Shown here: in pieces, positions 45,608 to 58,084 of the stretch
Layout: each line of letters begins with the position of its first letter
Numbering within the stretch: the stretch's first letter is position 1
From: Marsupella aquatica
Lineage: Eukaryota > Marchantiophyta
Assembly (NCBI GenBank): GCA_973895155.1
Contig: OZ316897.1
Location: forward strand, 12,834,001 to 12,898,000
Direction of reading: 5' to 3'
Length of the DNA: 64,000 bases
The notes under the pieces: generated by a model
The model's input: the letters and a program-made list of their open reading frames with translations, nothing else
Database searches by the model: none
What the model was told of the DNA's origin: nothing
Translations under genes and position numbers: made by a program

Positions 45608-45857
45608 GGTACCTGCCGTGCTTGGGAACATTGATTTGGCAATGCTGACGTAAAGGCTACCAGTGTGAAGAGATCTCCTTCCTGACAGGGGCTGGAATGT
45701 TGGATCATTTATCCTGGTCTTGACGAAGCGCATCAAACTAATGTTGTTAGCAAACGTACGTGAGACTCAGATATCCCACGAGTTTAATATTTGTGCTGAC
45801 TTGGTTGAGGCGTTGTATGTCGTCAGGTGAAGAAGACTCCGAAGGCTGTCAGTGAAC

Positions 45858-46115
45858 ATGGATCCAAACGTTTTGAGTGTGCTACTCAATATCCTGTCCG
45901 CCTGTATCTTTGAGGGCCTCAAGCTCGTCTTGGTATGGGTTATTGCGAACTACATGATGATGTGGTTCGTAGAATTGAGAGAGTTATTCGGTCCTTTATT
46001 AGACAGGGAAGGACCTCAAGCGCAGCCAAGAGTGGCTCAAGGGCAGCCAGGAGAGGTTCAAGAGCAGCCAGGAGAAGCTCCAGAGCAGCCAGAAGAGCAA
46101 GTAGGAGAGCCTTAA
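45858..46115 (+). CDS. MDPNV-family protein, copy 4
   Basis: 85 residues from ATG at 45858 (GTG six bases earlier is not preferred). It has the same architecture: MDPNVLSVLLNILSAC, LVLVWVIANYMMMWFVEL, LLDREGPQAQPRVAQ, then three PGE/PEE heptads from a 21-nt minisatellite. The conserved upstream flank begins near 45760 ('gtgagactcagatatcccac') and includes 'gtatgtcgtcaggtgaagaa'. It lies back to back with the decayed MDR copy D, which is transcribed away from it. This is the reversed arrangement of block A. Confidence 0.45.
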   Translation: MDPNVLSVLLNILSACIFEGLKLVLVWVIANYMMMWFVELRELFGPLLDREGPQAQPRVAQGQPGEVQEQPGEAPEQPEEQVGEP

Positions 46116-46239
46116 TTAAGAGTATACCCAAGAAGAACGTGGACCAATTTAACATGGCAAACCAGAAATTAAGCTACAACATAATTGACTGGTCAATGAT
46201 TACTTTCATATAGATTTGTCTTCTTGGAAACTAGACGAC

Positions 46240-47090
46240 TTGCTTCATGGCTAGTCTGCGGACATGCAAGAGGGCACCCCAAAGTTAGATCACAGATGGA
46301 TGTCTCCTTTTGTTGAGATATAAGAGTTGGCGGTCTCATCGTGTGTTTCTAGCTTCCAATTGGCCTTGGTAAAAGGTATCAATGGACATGGATTTTACAA
46401 ACTTCCTGATCTATTGAGATCTAGCTGCCTGCTGAGTTTCAAGGACTTGTTTGCAACACATATCAGGTTTGAATTGATTCTCCGTCGTAATAAAAGAATG
46501 GACATTGTTGAAAACTTGGCAGATCGATCGGCAACTGCAAACTAATCCAGTCGGGAAAATTATGGAATCCTCAATGAGGCGATCAAAAGTACATCTTCTC
46601 ACGCCACCTCGTGCTCATTGGTTCGGCGCTGGAACCTTGTCCAAAACTGGCGCTGATCACTTGAGCCTATCCCCCGATCTTCAACGATAAGGTATGCTAT
46701 CCCCGATTTATCAACGACAACAGTGCGTTCCGTCAGAACAATGTTTTCTACGCTAGCAGTCGAGGTCAATTTCGCAGTCACTCCCACTTGAATTCAACCT
46801 TTTAATGTTCATCCTTTCAACGGCAGCCAGAGTTCCCCGTGTGCTGGAACTCTTTGGGTGTATTCGTTGTGTACATCGAGAGGATCCTCATGCCGAAATA
46901 TACTTCTGGTACAGCCTTCAAATATGCTTGTCATCATGATTGTCATCTGCTGCGCTCCCAGCTGCGCTGACTAGACTCTGGACTTTGAATTGATGAGTAG
47001 CAATCAATCAGAGCTTGCGATTGGTGACATTTTGTCTTTCGGTTATTCCACCCGGCCTTTCTGAGATGATGAAACGCCGGTTTCAAGTGG
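46240..47090 (-). repeat. Spacer of the MDR block, copy D
   Basis: The reverse complement of 46330-46690 matches 1740-2000, and 46700-47090 matches about 1250-1660 (landmarks 'cagcaatcaatcagagctt...', 'cctttctgagatga'). Short frames here are not genes. Confidence 0.6.
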
Positions 47091-47099
47091 AGAGGGTGG

Positions 47100-50000
47100 G
47101 CGGGAGAGGCAGAAGGGGCATGAATACTGTGAAAAGTTTTATGGATGGCCAGACAAAAAGTTATTATTATTCTGTAAAAGCATAAACACTGGTTTTTCCC
47201 ACGAAAAGGCCACTACAGAAAGCTTAGTCAATTAGATTGAAAAAAAAAGATGAGGCATAGAGAACAACATGTTTTCTAACTGTTGTGATTGATTTGGTGC
47301 ATCACCTCTATTCCTATATTTAGATTATGAAAGTTTCTCCAAATTTTGGGACGATTGAGCCCAATCAATCATAAAGCTTGTTTCCAAACACAAAACTCCA
47401 TTTTAAACACTAAGGGCCTTGGAACAAAGTGGCATTTTCATAACTTTTTGGTTATGAGGCTAATCTTTCCATCTTTTAATACAAAGCCCAGGCCTTGATT
47501 TTGTGGAAGACACCAGTGCATCTTAAACCAAACATGGAAATTTCCTCAGACATAACTCAAGGTATTAAATTTACAAAGTTTAAAATACCAAAAGTTGAAT
47601 CCGGGCACCATTCAAATATCTGCCAGTTCTAATTGATGGCAAGGGGGGTCCAGAAGTCAATGATGCAAAAGTGTGACAGATTCAAGTTTTAAACCACTCA
47701 CTTGCCAAATTTGATTTATCAATATTTGAGGTGTTGATGTTGCTGCATAAGTTCCCAGCTTAGATAACACTGGTACATCATGAACCACAATTTGGACAAC
47801 TTTTAAGCAATTTTAAACCTTAACTGTCCATCTTTGGTGATCCATGATCAATTTGCTTTTGGGTTCAAGATGGTCCAATTTATGGGGGAATTATGGCTGT
47901 CATTACTATTTTGTTTGCAACCAATCCTTTTTCAGAAAAGCTCCATGATGCCCAACTTGTTTGTTGTATGTTTGGAAGAGTCACATTGAGCTTTGAGGTC
48001 TTACAATTGCTCAACAGATTTTTTTTAAGATTGAACCATTTAAAACTTAAGGTTATTCTGGAACATACTCATTGTTGGGATGAAATTAAATGCATCATAG
48101 TTAGCTTAAGATATAATTATACAACACTTTTACTTAGATGAAACATACCGAGAATATGATGGAATATAATATACAGCATATTTGAGAGAACGGTGTCTAG
48201 GACAAATATGAAAAGTGAGACTTGTACTTGGAGATGATACATCCTCCTTGGACTCTTAGCATAGATCCATTGCTTTGTAGTTTGTCAGGTAATAGAAAGC
48301 CAAAATAATTCAAACCCGTTTTGAGATGAGATTGGAAATGTGCAAATTGCACAACTTACCTTTCAGACATTTGACATTTATCCTCTTATTCTAATCAGCA
48401 TAGGGACTTCTACATATTGAACCACATCGACCAGCAAAGATAGCTCACATCTCATTATCTGAGATGTTCTAGGTTGCCATAAAACTATTTGGTTATTTAC
48501 TAGTATGAAACTGATTTTATTTTACTGACTGAGATCCCACTGATTTAACCATGGTTAAGATTTTCTGGTTAGTTCAGAACACATTAACTAAGGGGTTTTG
48601 AACACATATGATTGAGGAAAAAAGGGCTGGTTGACTCCACAACGTTGATCATGGCATTGGTATTATTTTGCTTGTCAAACATGGTCCATCATTTGGTAGG
48701 GTGATTGGTGCTTGAATGTGACCATTGATGTGTTCAAATTTAACCCAGGTGAAAGTTGGTTACGTCAGTGACATATTTTTGACTAAAATAGAATCAGTGG
48801 CATTGTAGTAAATATTAAAATTTATCTTGGAGTTAGTGTTTTTCCCTAATTGTTGTTGGTAATCCTAATTTAAGAGTGGGGCAGGTTTGAATAGAAAATA
48901 ACACTTATTGTGGTGGGCTTTTTTGGCCAAGACTATCTCAGGTTGGAATCCCAGAACAAGAACAATTCTCATTTGTCAAGTCTAAGTATCTCCTGATTTG
49001 TGTTGACATTGTCTTTGGTATGTGTTCATAGGAACCCTTTGCTTGAATGCAGTACTGTAGTTGTCTTTAAATTGTGACCTCCAAGCAAAATCTCCAAATA
49101 GTATTATGCACAAACAGAATTATTTAATAGTACCCTAACTCTCCGAATAGTGTTATGCACACCCAAAATTAGTGTTACACTAATGTTGATTGAAGAGTAA
49201 ACCCAAAAACCTTAAGCTACACAAATAGTGTTACAAAGGCTAATTGCTGTAAAAATTGGAGGTACCTAATCTCAGATCTCATTATTTTGGTAGAAGGCTG
49301 TCGGCATAAATCTAGCCTGGGTCTACAAATTAAATTCAAATTAATCACAAAATTAATTCATTTACCGGATTTCTCTTGAGTGAGACATATCATCAATGCT
49401 CCAAAACTGTTGTCACTTCGTCCGAGATTCAAAACGTCCAAGGCACTTAACCCTTGCATCTCATTATTGGGGCAAGTGGCAAGAAACAATTGGACGGAGA
49501 GCTGAGAACCATTACAGTGTAAGCAACTAAACAATAGCTTTACGCAATTTAAATGACCACAGTTGTCCAAGATCAAGAAGATAACGGACAAGGTCAAAAG
49601 CAAAAGAAGAAGTCTAGCAGAGAAGAGACAGAACATTTCCTGTCACAACTGTCGTCTCTAAATTTTCTATTCCATCTTAGTTCTCCTGTCTCATCTTCTC
49701 TCCGATCATTTCTTTCTATTTATCGCACATGGTGTTATCATATCTTCACGAGCATCTTCCCACATGACGCCTGGCTGCATTATACAAGAGGTTGTTTTCA
49801 GAGACGAGTTTTGTATGAATAATCCGAAATTATGTATAACAAGAGCATCAAAATCACATGAGTGACACATTAATCTGATTGCTGGATTGAAGTACTATAA
49901 ACTATAACAGCCCTCTTGAGTTGGACAAAGACGACGCACAGATACTAATGCTCAATTAAAGTCTTCCGACCAGCAGCCAGTTTCGCCACAACATGACACG

Positions 50001-50440
50001 TCGACAAGGCTAAATATTTGAAGTCAGAGAACCGAGTTAACCCCGGTACTCTTCTACTGCAGCTTATCACATTTTTAAAAGCATGAAACGGTAGGCTTGC
50101 AAAAAATTAAAAGCAGGCAAATTAATTTCCAAACGAACACAACAATTCCTGAATGAATCGGGCCGCGAATTCTCTTCGTCAAATCAACTTTAGGATTATT
50201 CAAAAGGTTGCATCGCATTAAATTCAATATCACATCGAATACAATCCATTCAAACATGTTTATGCTGAAGAGCTTTCTGTCGTTTCGCCATAGTGCCAGT
50301 CCATGCTCTGACTGTCCATATAGCTCTTGTCATCTTGATGTCCGCCAAGGAGCGTGGGAGCGGAGCGGCACCAGGCCCGTGGGAGGGAAGAGGTTTCACA
50401 TGACGACTGCCGTTGGCCATTGTTGGGAGTACTAGCGATG
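47100..50440. other. Region without recognisable genes
   Basis: AT-rich, with stretches of 'ggt.aa.tagtgttat' similarity near 49100-49220. The leucine-rich frame on the reverse strand (49636-49358) resembles a low-complexity hydrophobic sequence and is not called. Confidence 0.4.
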
Positions 50441-50444
50441 ACAT

Positions 50445-50955
50445 TTGATGCGGCTTGTCAGGGGAGAAACTCTATGGGATGTCTTGTTCCGCAGCACCAA
50501 CGATGTTGAATTAAGAATCGTTGAAGTGAAGGACATGCTCACCCACTCGCGGCAGCCGAGGAGACCTCAACTGTCCGACCCAGGTGTATCTATTGTAGCA
50601 GGTCCATCAGCCTCTTTGGAAGGGGGAGGGAGCAAGCCGCATGCATGCCTCCAGTCTGCTCCTCTCTGCTCCCGCAACGCTTGCTCTCGGTTATCTGTCG
50701 AAAGTGCTTTTAGCATCGATCGATCGATCGATGCATTGGAGCTGATCTCCATCTCAACTGTACTGGTCGGTGTTCTAGAATGAGGTCTGATGAGCGGATT
50801 GAGCTGGGAGAGCCCCTGCAAGTAATGATACACCTAGTACAGCTGAGGTGTAATCAGATCGATCGATCGATGGATGCATTGTAGATGAATGAGATCGGTA
50901 GACTGATCTCAAGTGTATTGGTAGATGTTCTACAATGATACAATGAGGTCTGATC
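50445..50955 (+). other. Unassigned stretch with short open frame and GATC runs
   Basis: A + strand frame begins LVRGETLWDVLFRSTNDVEL but loses protein-like character after ~45 residues and has no recognised domain. Two 'gatcgatcgatcgatg' runs (about 50718 and 50858) sit within two related ~140-bp segments. Confidence 0.3.
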
Positions 50956-51205
50956 AGCTCATTCAGCTCGAAGAGGGAGTGCCTGGAAGTAATGATACCA
51001 CCTGGTACAGTTCTGATCCTCACTCAGCTCGAAGAGGGAGTGCCTGGAAGTAATGATACCACCTGGTACAGTTCTGATCCTCACTCAGCTCGAAGAGGCA
51101 GTGCCTGGAAGTAATGATACCACCTGGTACAGTTCTGATCAGCTCATTCAGCTCGAAGAGGGAGTGCCTGGATGATGATACCTGGTACAGTTGCGGTGTA
51201 ATCAG
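50955..51205 (+). repeat. 61-bp tandem array, ~4 copies
   Basis: Units start 'agctcgaagagg(g/c)agtgcctgg' at 50965, 51026, 51087 and 51150, and contain 'taatgataccacctggtaca'. Diverged relatives occur upstream at 50800-50850. Confidence 0.85.
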
Positions 51206-51439
51206 AGCGGCTTTATGCACTGTCCGACATAGTCATGCCCTGTCGGCCTGTCCTGCCTGTTGCTTGTCAGCTCCATCCCCATTATGCCCACACACGAGAC
51301 ATTCAGGCACTTGAGTAGTTGACTTTTTTTCTTCAAAAAGCTTAGGTCCAGACTGAATACTAAATACAAAAGAAACGTAAATATAAGTGAACGAAAAACT
51401 CCTTCCAAGAAAACATTCCTTGTTCACGGTCATTATGAT

Positions 51440-52640
51440 TTGTCCCCATGGCCTCCACTTAGTCCTTACACTTAAGTGAGGAAGGCAGGGTTAGGTATTG
51501 CTCACACTCATAATGGTTTGTTCACTACACGTAATCCCTACACTAAGTGACGCAGGCAGGGTACGTAAATAGGTGAATAACAAAGGAAAAACATTCCTTT
51601 TTGTTCCCAATCATTATGATTTGTTCCCAAACATTATGATTTGTCCCCAATCCCTACACGTAATCCCGACACTTAAGTGACGCAGGCAGGGTTAAGGTCC
51701 TCTAATTCGGATAGACCTAAGCCATAAAAGCAAGTTTTATTGTGAATTATTACTAGTAATATTTCTTTATGTTTAAGTGTGTACTTTTAGAAACACAGTG
51801 TACAGTACACTGAAAAGTCAGTGCATACCAGGATTTGAATATTGATTAAGTTTATATGACTAAATTTGAGATATGTGCTTATGGAACCTTGAAAGTTCTG
51901 TTACAATGTAGAGTCTATTTAGACAATTTATATCACTTTGAAAATGTACACAACTCATGTGCAAAAATGACTGTCTCCGTTCCAAGGAGGACCATATAGT
52001 GGGTCCCCATAAGTTATACAAGAACCCCATTCTGTTTCCGGTCTGTTTAGTAGTTTGTCTGGACATAATTCTTGCATTCTTGCAACTTGCGATGCTATGC
52101 TGTGCTAGGTGACCCCTTGTTTCACACTGTCTTCCTTTGAAAGAAAGCAGTCTACCTGCTTCTGCATACTATATTTAACTTAGGCTTGATGTACACCTAT
52201 TTATCATGCTGTCTGATGAATGGATTCCAAAGTAGATGAGGATTTGTGTGATCTCAAAGATGAATCAGAGATGAATTTAAATCTGTCCCGGTAATTGCAC
52301 ATTGATATATGACAATATATGGTGTGCAATGTGACACCATGCCATCATATTTCTAATTGTTCTGTTAAATCACTAAGTGCAATAACCTAGACGCAATTCA
52401 GATTGGGTAAAAGACACTCTGATCTGGCTGCTTCAATTGTGATTTGGCCGCTTCAATGTGTAATTTTCTAGGTGTTAAAGGAGAGGCTCAATATTGTAGC
52501 AGTTAAATTGGATATAGAGTAGACAACTAAGTGAGGTCTCTAAATACACGCATTCATTAGCATTATTTGTTACTCCCATTTTACTAAAGTGTGGAATTCC
52601 ACCTGAGAGCTCACCTGGGAGTTGAGCTTCTGGACACATT
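51440..52640 (+). repeat. R4+R3 dispersed repeat, copy 2
   Basis: It matches the reverse of 15300-16160. R4 (51440-51720) has three units with 'ccctacac...aagtgacgcaggcagggt'. R3 (51860-52640) has 'tccgttccaaggaggaccata', 'agttatacaagaacc' and 'gatctggctgcttcaat'. Confidence 0.65.
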
Positions 52641-52649
52641 ACCTTAAAG

Positions 52650-53100
52650 TACATAGATAATTTATGAGCATATCAACCCATCCTGGTCAAGGAGGTTTGG
52701 TTCCCTACTTAACAAGGGGAAATACCTTTTAAAATAATTCAGTAAACTGGAGCAGGTACACTCCAGGTTAATTAACCTACATTACCCTTGTAATCAATCT
52801 CCTAACACTGCATATCCTCTTTGTGTCACCTCTCATATCAACTCATGACAACCTTCTCAAATTAGATGACTTCCTACAGGAAAACTGCCATTACCGTGGA
52901 ATGCTGAGAATAAGTTTTGCTTGCAGGTTCACTTGGCTTCGAGTGGGATGAAAAAGCTAGAGGGAGGGATTCAGAGTATAAAACGAGGCAAAGGGCAGAA
53001 GAGAAGAGAATGTGCCCTGTGTTTGTTTGTGCAAGCAGGCAGCAGCAAATGGTGACAGCCTCTGATATACATCCCACCCATCTCTGAGGGTAGCTGAGCA
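52650..53100. other. Non-coding spacer
   Basis: No gene is seen. Short reverse-strand frames (52874-53177) lack domain features. Confidence 0.35.
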
Positions 53101-53570
53101 GCATTTACATGATACTGTTTCCGTTTGTTTTGTGGTTTGTCTGGCCATAATTCTTGCAACTCGCTATGCTGTGCCATGTTAGGTTACTCCCTTGTTTCAT
53201 GTTGAGTCTTCCTGTCAAAAGAGAACAGTGTTAATGCTTTTGCATAATACATGATTGACTTGCTGTACATCTCTCTATCATGCTTTCTGATGAATGGATT
53301 CCTAGCTTGATGAGGATTGTTGTGATCTCAACCATGAATCAAAGAAGAATTTAGATGGGGGGAGAAGTTAGTGTGATCTGGCTGCATCAGGTGTAAATTT
53401 CTGGGTGTCAGAACAGAGGCTCAATATTGTGACATTGAAATTAGATCAATATATTATAGAAACTAAGTGAGCTCTCTAAATATTACCTGTACAGTGTATA
53501 TATGTATGCTGCAATCATTAGCATTAGTTGTTACTCCCATTTCATAGACAGCATTAACAGCCATAAATTT
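53100..53570 (+). repeat. R3 dispersed repeat, copy 3
   Basis: It shares 'gtttgtctggccataattcttg', 'atgctttctgatgaatggattcc', 'gtgatctggctgcatcag' and 'cattagttgttactcccattt' with 51860-52600. Confidence 0.65.
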
Positions 53571-53880
53571 CCCCGCAGTTTTTCTCTCTTTACTATTTTG
53601 TCATCATTTATACATAGCAAAACATTAATTTATTTAAGAGTTTTATTACTTCTTTTTAAAATAAATTGTTTTTAAATTTTGATTATAATAAATATTACTT
53701 AAAATAACTTATTTATAACCCTAAATTTCTCCCAGCTGTTCAACCTTGAATAAACATCCTAACTATCCATCCAACCATGATAAAATCTCTCTTGTATAAT
53801 TACCACATTGACGTACTACATTTTGTGAAATGGTTGATGCTGCTATTTTACCCACTTGTGTGTTTTTCTGTCTCCAAAGG

Positions 53881-53945
53881 AAAGTTTCTATGGTGACAAA
53901 GTTTCTATGGTGACAAAGTTTCTATGGTGACAAAATTTCTATTGA
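53881..53945 (+). repeat. 17-bp tandem repeat, ~4 copies
   Basis: 'aaagtttctatggtgac' repeats at 53881, 53898 and 53915, then a diverged copy. Confidence 0.9.
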
Positions 53946-53949
53946 AAGG

Positions 53950-55255
53950 AATTGGCTCTTCTTGGGCTTGTTAGAAGATGAGAGATCGCTCCAAAAAATT
54001 GAGTAGCTCTAGTTTTCATGGAGAATTATGAATTTCTAAAATCACTACATCACTCACTATTAACTTCATGCTTCCAAAAGTTTTCTAGCAATTAACTTTG
54101 ACATTTAGTATCTTCTGGCTTTGATGTTCTATTCAATGTTATTGTTTGGGTTAGTGATCTTTCCAATGAAACATTGTTTCGTGTAGTTAGTGTGACTAAC
54201 ACAAATTGTGTAGCTCGGGAAAATTTGAATCCATCTTGAAGTAGTCTTACTAAAACTAACTCTGTATTAACAGTGATTGCAAGTGATTCAATTAGTAGTG
54301 TTACAAGTAACACTGATTATGGAAATCCGCTCACATTAAACATGGTGTGGCAATTGATAGCAAAAAGGTTGCATGAAACCATGAATCTTCTTTGTAGGAG
54401 TAGTCACACTATTTGGGTGTGAAAAATGTGAGTTGACAGTGGTATGGAATTGGTTGAATTTGTGGACAAATGGCATAGAGAAAACATACATTAGATTGAG
54501 AGAGCCTAACTAAACCATTAGATGCACATTAATCATTCATTCATAAAACATTCCAGTGACTGTGTGTTCTCAAAGGAATTATTGATTTTTGTGCTATGTT
54601 AGTATGTTCCGTAATTAGTGTTATTTGAGCTCCAATACTCCTCTACTCACATATTAGTCATACTCACACTATTGATAGTGTCACACTTTCCATAGTAACA
54701 CTACCTACGGCAAACAGTGTAGTAATGTTGTTGATTTTTGTTGAGAACTCAAGGACCTACAAATTTTCAAAGATGTCTCGTTTTCTTGGAGGTATTTGCT
54801 TGATCCACCCCCAAAATGAAGCTTGTTACTTGATCAACCCCCTGAGGTCTATCAACGGTCCAGATCTGAGATCGAAAGGTCCATATGGTCCAGATTGGGG
54901 AAAAGTATTGAGGGGGTTGATTAAACAAATTTTTTCCATATGGGGGTCTATTAAGCATATCTCTCTCAGTTTGAGGTATTTGCTTGATGTCTTGTCCCAT
55001 TTTATTCATCCGTGTAATCCATACTATAGGAGCCGACAGAGACGGTTTGCTGCAATCCATCTGGGTTGCAAAAATCTAACATCTGAATCTTTAGCGATGA
55101 CTCACACTAATCTGTGTGAACATCTCATTTGTCTTCGCTTAATTCTACGGTACCGTCATGATGCCAATAAATTGGTTGGTGCTATTGTAAAGCCCAATGC
55201 ATATGTACACTGTGATGTATAATGCAAAAAGTTACCAAATACTGACATGTACCTC
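53950..55255. other. Region without recognisable genes
   Basis: 54770-55020 contains related segments 'ttgatc(c/a)accccc' and 'gagggggttgatta'. The frame at 54725-55222 runs through them without domain features and is not called. Confidence 0.4.
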
Positions 55256-55259
55256 GCTT

Positions 55260-57280
55260 GGCTACAGTAGCAGAGCAGAGCACCATACCCGACGCCGGTA
55301 TACCAGCTGAGCACCGTACCAGAAACAGCTATAGCGGGTGAGGACTGAGGACCATCGTCGCTGCGCTTTTGCACCCCTGTATAACGGGTGAGCGCCACCG
55401 CGGCCCCCGGGTATTGTATAGCCGCCGGATTGATCAGTACCAGCCGAGCAGCGTACATACCCGATATAGCAGCAGAGCACCATACCACAGCCCTCAGTAC
55501 ACACGTTGTGGAACTTTCGTTTCTTGTAAGACATCCTCGGATTCGGCACTTCCAGCTTTGCAATGCGTGCTTATTCTCAATTTCATAATCGATCCTAGAG
55601 AAGAAATTCAAGCACTTTCAGCTATGCGAAATTCATGCACTTTCAGCTAACTTGGTTTCGATTCCATAATCGTAGAGCAGATATTCGATTCATTTGACCT
55701 CATCCAAATGCTATGCGAGTGCTCAAGTCACCTCTCGTTGTTGCTGGTGCATGCTGCAGGAGCGTAACGCCAGTTGACTGCCTGTGCTCTCTCCTGCTTC
55801 GCTCAGTCTCTGGGAGCGCTCTATTGACTCGAAGGCAACCTAAGGCGCCAGGAGTTGGTCCAGACGCCACAAGTGTACTTGGCAGTTTAGTCCCTCACAC
55901 GGCGGCTTCGTCATACCAGGTGTTCCGCCGACTCTCGTCTATTATTTCAAGCTAACCTCAGTTTTATTATGGTCGTGCTTTAGCAATCTCTGTTGCCAGA
56001 TGAGTCCCTCCATTGGCTTTGAATGGATTGAAAGAGTACAGCAGACTTGACCATCCTCTAAGATTCTTCGTTCTAGCATCGTCGTCTTGTGAGGAATCTG
56101 TGTTGCTAGGTGAGTCCTTCCATTACCTTTGAATGGATTGAAAGAATACAGCAAGCGCGACAAGCCTGTAAAATCCTTAGTACCGTCGGTCATTTGGGCC
56201 ACTTTTTTGTTCTTTCAGACGCACGAGTGTTTTCCCTTCCAGACGCACGAGTTCCTAAAAACTTTTGGCGGTTTTGGAAGGAAAAATCCGTTTTCTAAGA
56301 ACTTGTGGTGCATCGCCGTGCTTGAGGCTTTTGGCCATTTGTTTGCATTTCTGTCAATATGGTGCTCTCGCTCTTCAATGGAATGACTTGCACCCGATCG
56401 ATCGACTGGGCATATGTAGACCACTAAACTCTAGACGCCACGGGAAGCGCTTCCCTTGGAGTTCGGACCAAAGTTTGCACATGTCACTGCTGGTCCTGCC
56501 TGCTGGACAAGTATCGCGGCGCTGTATTGTGGTACTTGCATGTGAACTTTCCTGGTGCTCACTTTCATCTCAGCTGGAGAGCTAACCGCTACTTGACTTG
56601 ACTTGAATCTGGAAATCTGTTCATATTGGGCTCAGCTTCTACTTGACTTGAATCTGGGAACCCCGTCCGTTGTTCGTTTTGCCCGGCTTCCGATTTGAGT
56701 TTCGGAATGCTGGATCTTACATTTCACAGACCCTTTACACATTTGGACAGCAAAACCACCGCTCACCGCTCTGCCCCTCACTTGCTCCAAGAATTCTCAA
56801 TTCTAACGTACGTATGGACGTATGAGTCTACCCCGCGGTCGTACAGGAGGACCGAATACGCGTTCGGACACACTGGATTCGGGCCTTCACATTCACTTTA
56901 TTCGGCCCTTCATATCCACTCCATACTGTTATATCCAGTTGATTATTGGCACCATTCTGGTTGTCCTCGACTTCCGTGTGGCTAGGACAGTACCGTAAAG
57001 ATAAAGTTCTCTTTTCAATGTTTCTTTCGAGATATGGTTACTTTATGAAAGAATAAGGTCCAAAAAGCTTACGTAAAGGACACCGATGTGTTTGGGAGAC
57101 GACATCTCTTTCCTAACGGGGGCTGGAGTGTGGGATCGTTGAAGACGTGAACTTGCTTCCTAACTCCCTGCCTTGTGGAAGCGGGCGCGCCTTCGATCTG
57201 GGTCCGATGATCAAGGAACCTTGGAGGGCAGGCTTCTGTAGCCGCTGCTACTGCGGGACTTCGCTCCAAAATTAATTCGC
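55260..57280 (+). repeat. R2 dispersed repeat, copy 3
   Basis: It matches 42545-44660 and the reverse of 3700-5060 across 'gcaggagcgtaacgccagttgac', 'cacacggcggcttcgtcata', two 'gagtcc(c/t)tccatt.gctttgaatgg' segments, and the end with 'ggctggagtgtgggatcgttgaag'. Overlapping frames are not conserved between copies. Confidence 0.65.
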
Positions 57281-57881
57281 ACTAAACAAACCTATCGAAA
57301 ACAACGCTAGGGAAGATCTCGGGCAATCAAGCTCCAGTGAGGATCGGGGTCGAAAGAGATTCGGGATATGTGCTACTCATGCGACTGCAATGAAAGATTC
57401 CAGCCATCACACAAGCGAAAGCTTCTGATCGAGTGTTAGATTGTATGCGCTCGTGCAGCTAATGTACTGTAGAAATTCTGTTTAGTTTCTCCAGGATGCG
57501 GCTGGGCATGTAATCGTCACGGAATCGGACCCTGTTCATGTAGGATTGTTTATTAGCGTGAGGGTTCATGGCTTACACATGCATTTGTCGGTTGCGCTGT
57601 TGGAGGGTCGTCAGGTTGGCAGGAATATTAATCTTAATTGATTTTAATTTCCACTCTCGAAAAATTTTGTCCGTCGAGTTCGGTTTTGACGGTTGTGGAG
57701 AAGGAACGTTTGGCACTACTTTGCTGCTATAGCTGTAGTGTTGCTCAATGTTTACGTTCAGAAACATTTTCAATGGTTAAGTAAACGTACGTGAGACAAA
57801 GATATCCCGCGAGTTTCAATATTTGTGCTGACTGGGTTGAAACCTTTTATGTCGTCAGGTGAAGAAGACTCCTCAGTGAAC
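57280..57881 (+). other. Upstream region of MDPNV copy 5
   Basis: 57780-57881 is the conserved upstream flank of the MDPNV family ('gatatcccgcgagttt', 'atatttgtgctgactgg', 'gtcgtcaggtgaagaagac'). Nothing else is recognisable. Confidence 0.45.
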
Positions 57882-58079
57882 ATGGATCCAAACGTCTGGA
57901 ACATAATGCTAAATGTCCTGTCCGACTGCATCTTTGAATTCTTGAAGTTCGTCTTGACATGGGTTATTGCGAACCGCATTATGTGGTTTGCAGTAATTAG
58001 ACAGTTATTTGGACGTCAAGCGCAGCCAGGAGAGGCTCAAGAGCATCCAGGAGAAGCTCAGCAGCAGCCAGGAGAGTAA
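57882..58079 (+). CDS. MDPNV-family protein, copy 5
   Basis: 65 residues from ATG at 57882: MDPNVWNIMLNVLSDC, FVLTWVIANRIMWFAVI, then only three PGE heptads because the LDREGPQ linker is deleted. An in-frame upstream extension exists but is the conserved non-coding flank. The frame stays open despite the loss of part of the linker and one residue from the membrane segment. The 3' flank 58085-58600 matches the flanks near 46120-46540. Confidence 0.45.
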   Translation: MDPNVWNIMLNVLSDCIFEFLKFVLTWVIANRIMWFAVIRQLFGRQAQPGEAQEHPGEAQQQPGE

Positions 58080-58084
58080 ACAGG

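Noticed and set aside
49358-49636. Leucine-rich reverse-strand frame, possibly LRR
   Set aside because: Only one weak LxxLxxL-like stretch, no repeat periodicity, no kinase or NB domain nearby.
50445-50783. Gene starting LVRGETLWDVLF
   Set aside because: Protein-like for ~45 residues only, then repeat-derived; no match in mind and no splice site seen.
54725-55222. 165-residue frame
   Set aside because: It passes through repeated 'gatcaaccccc' sequence and has no recognisable domain.
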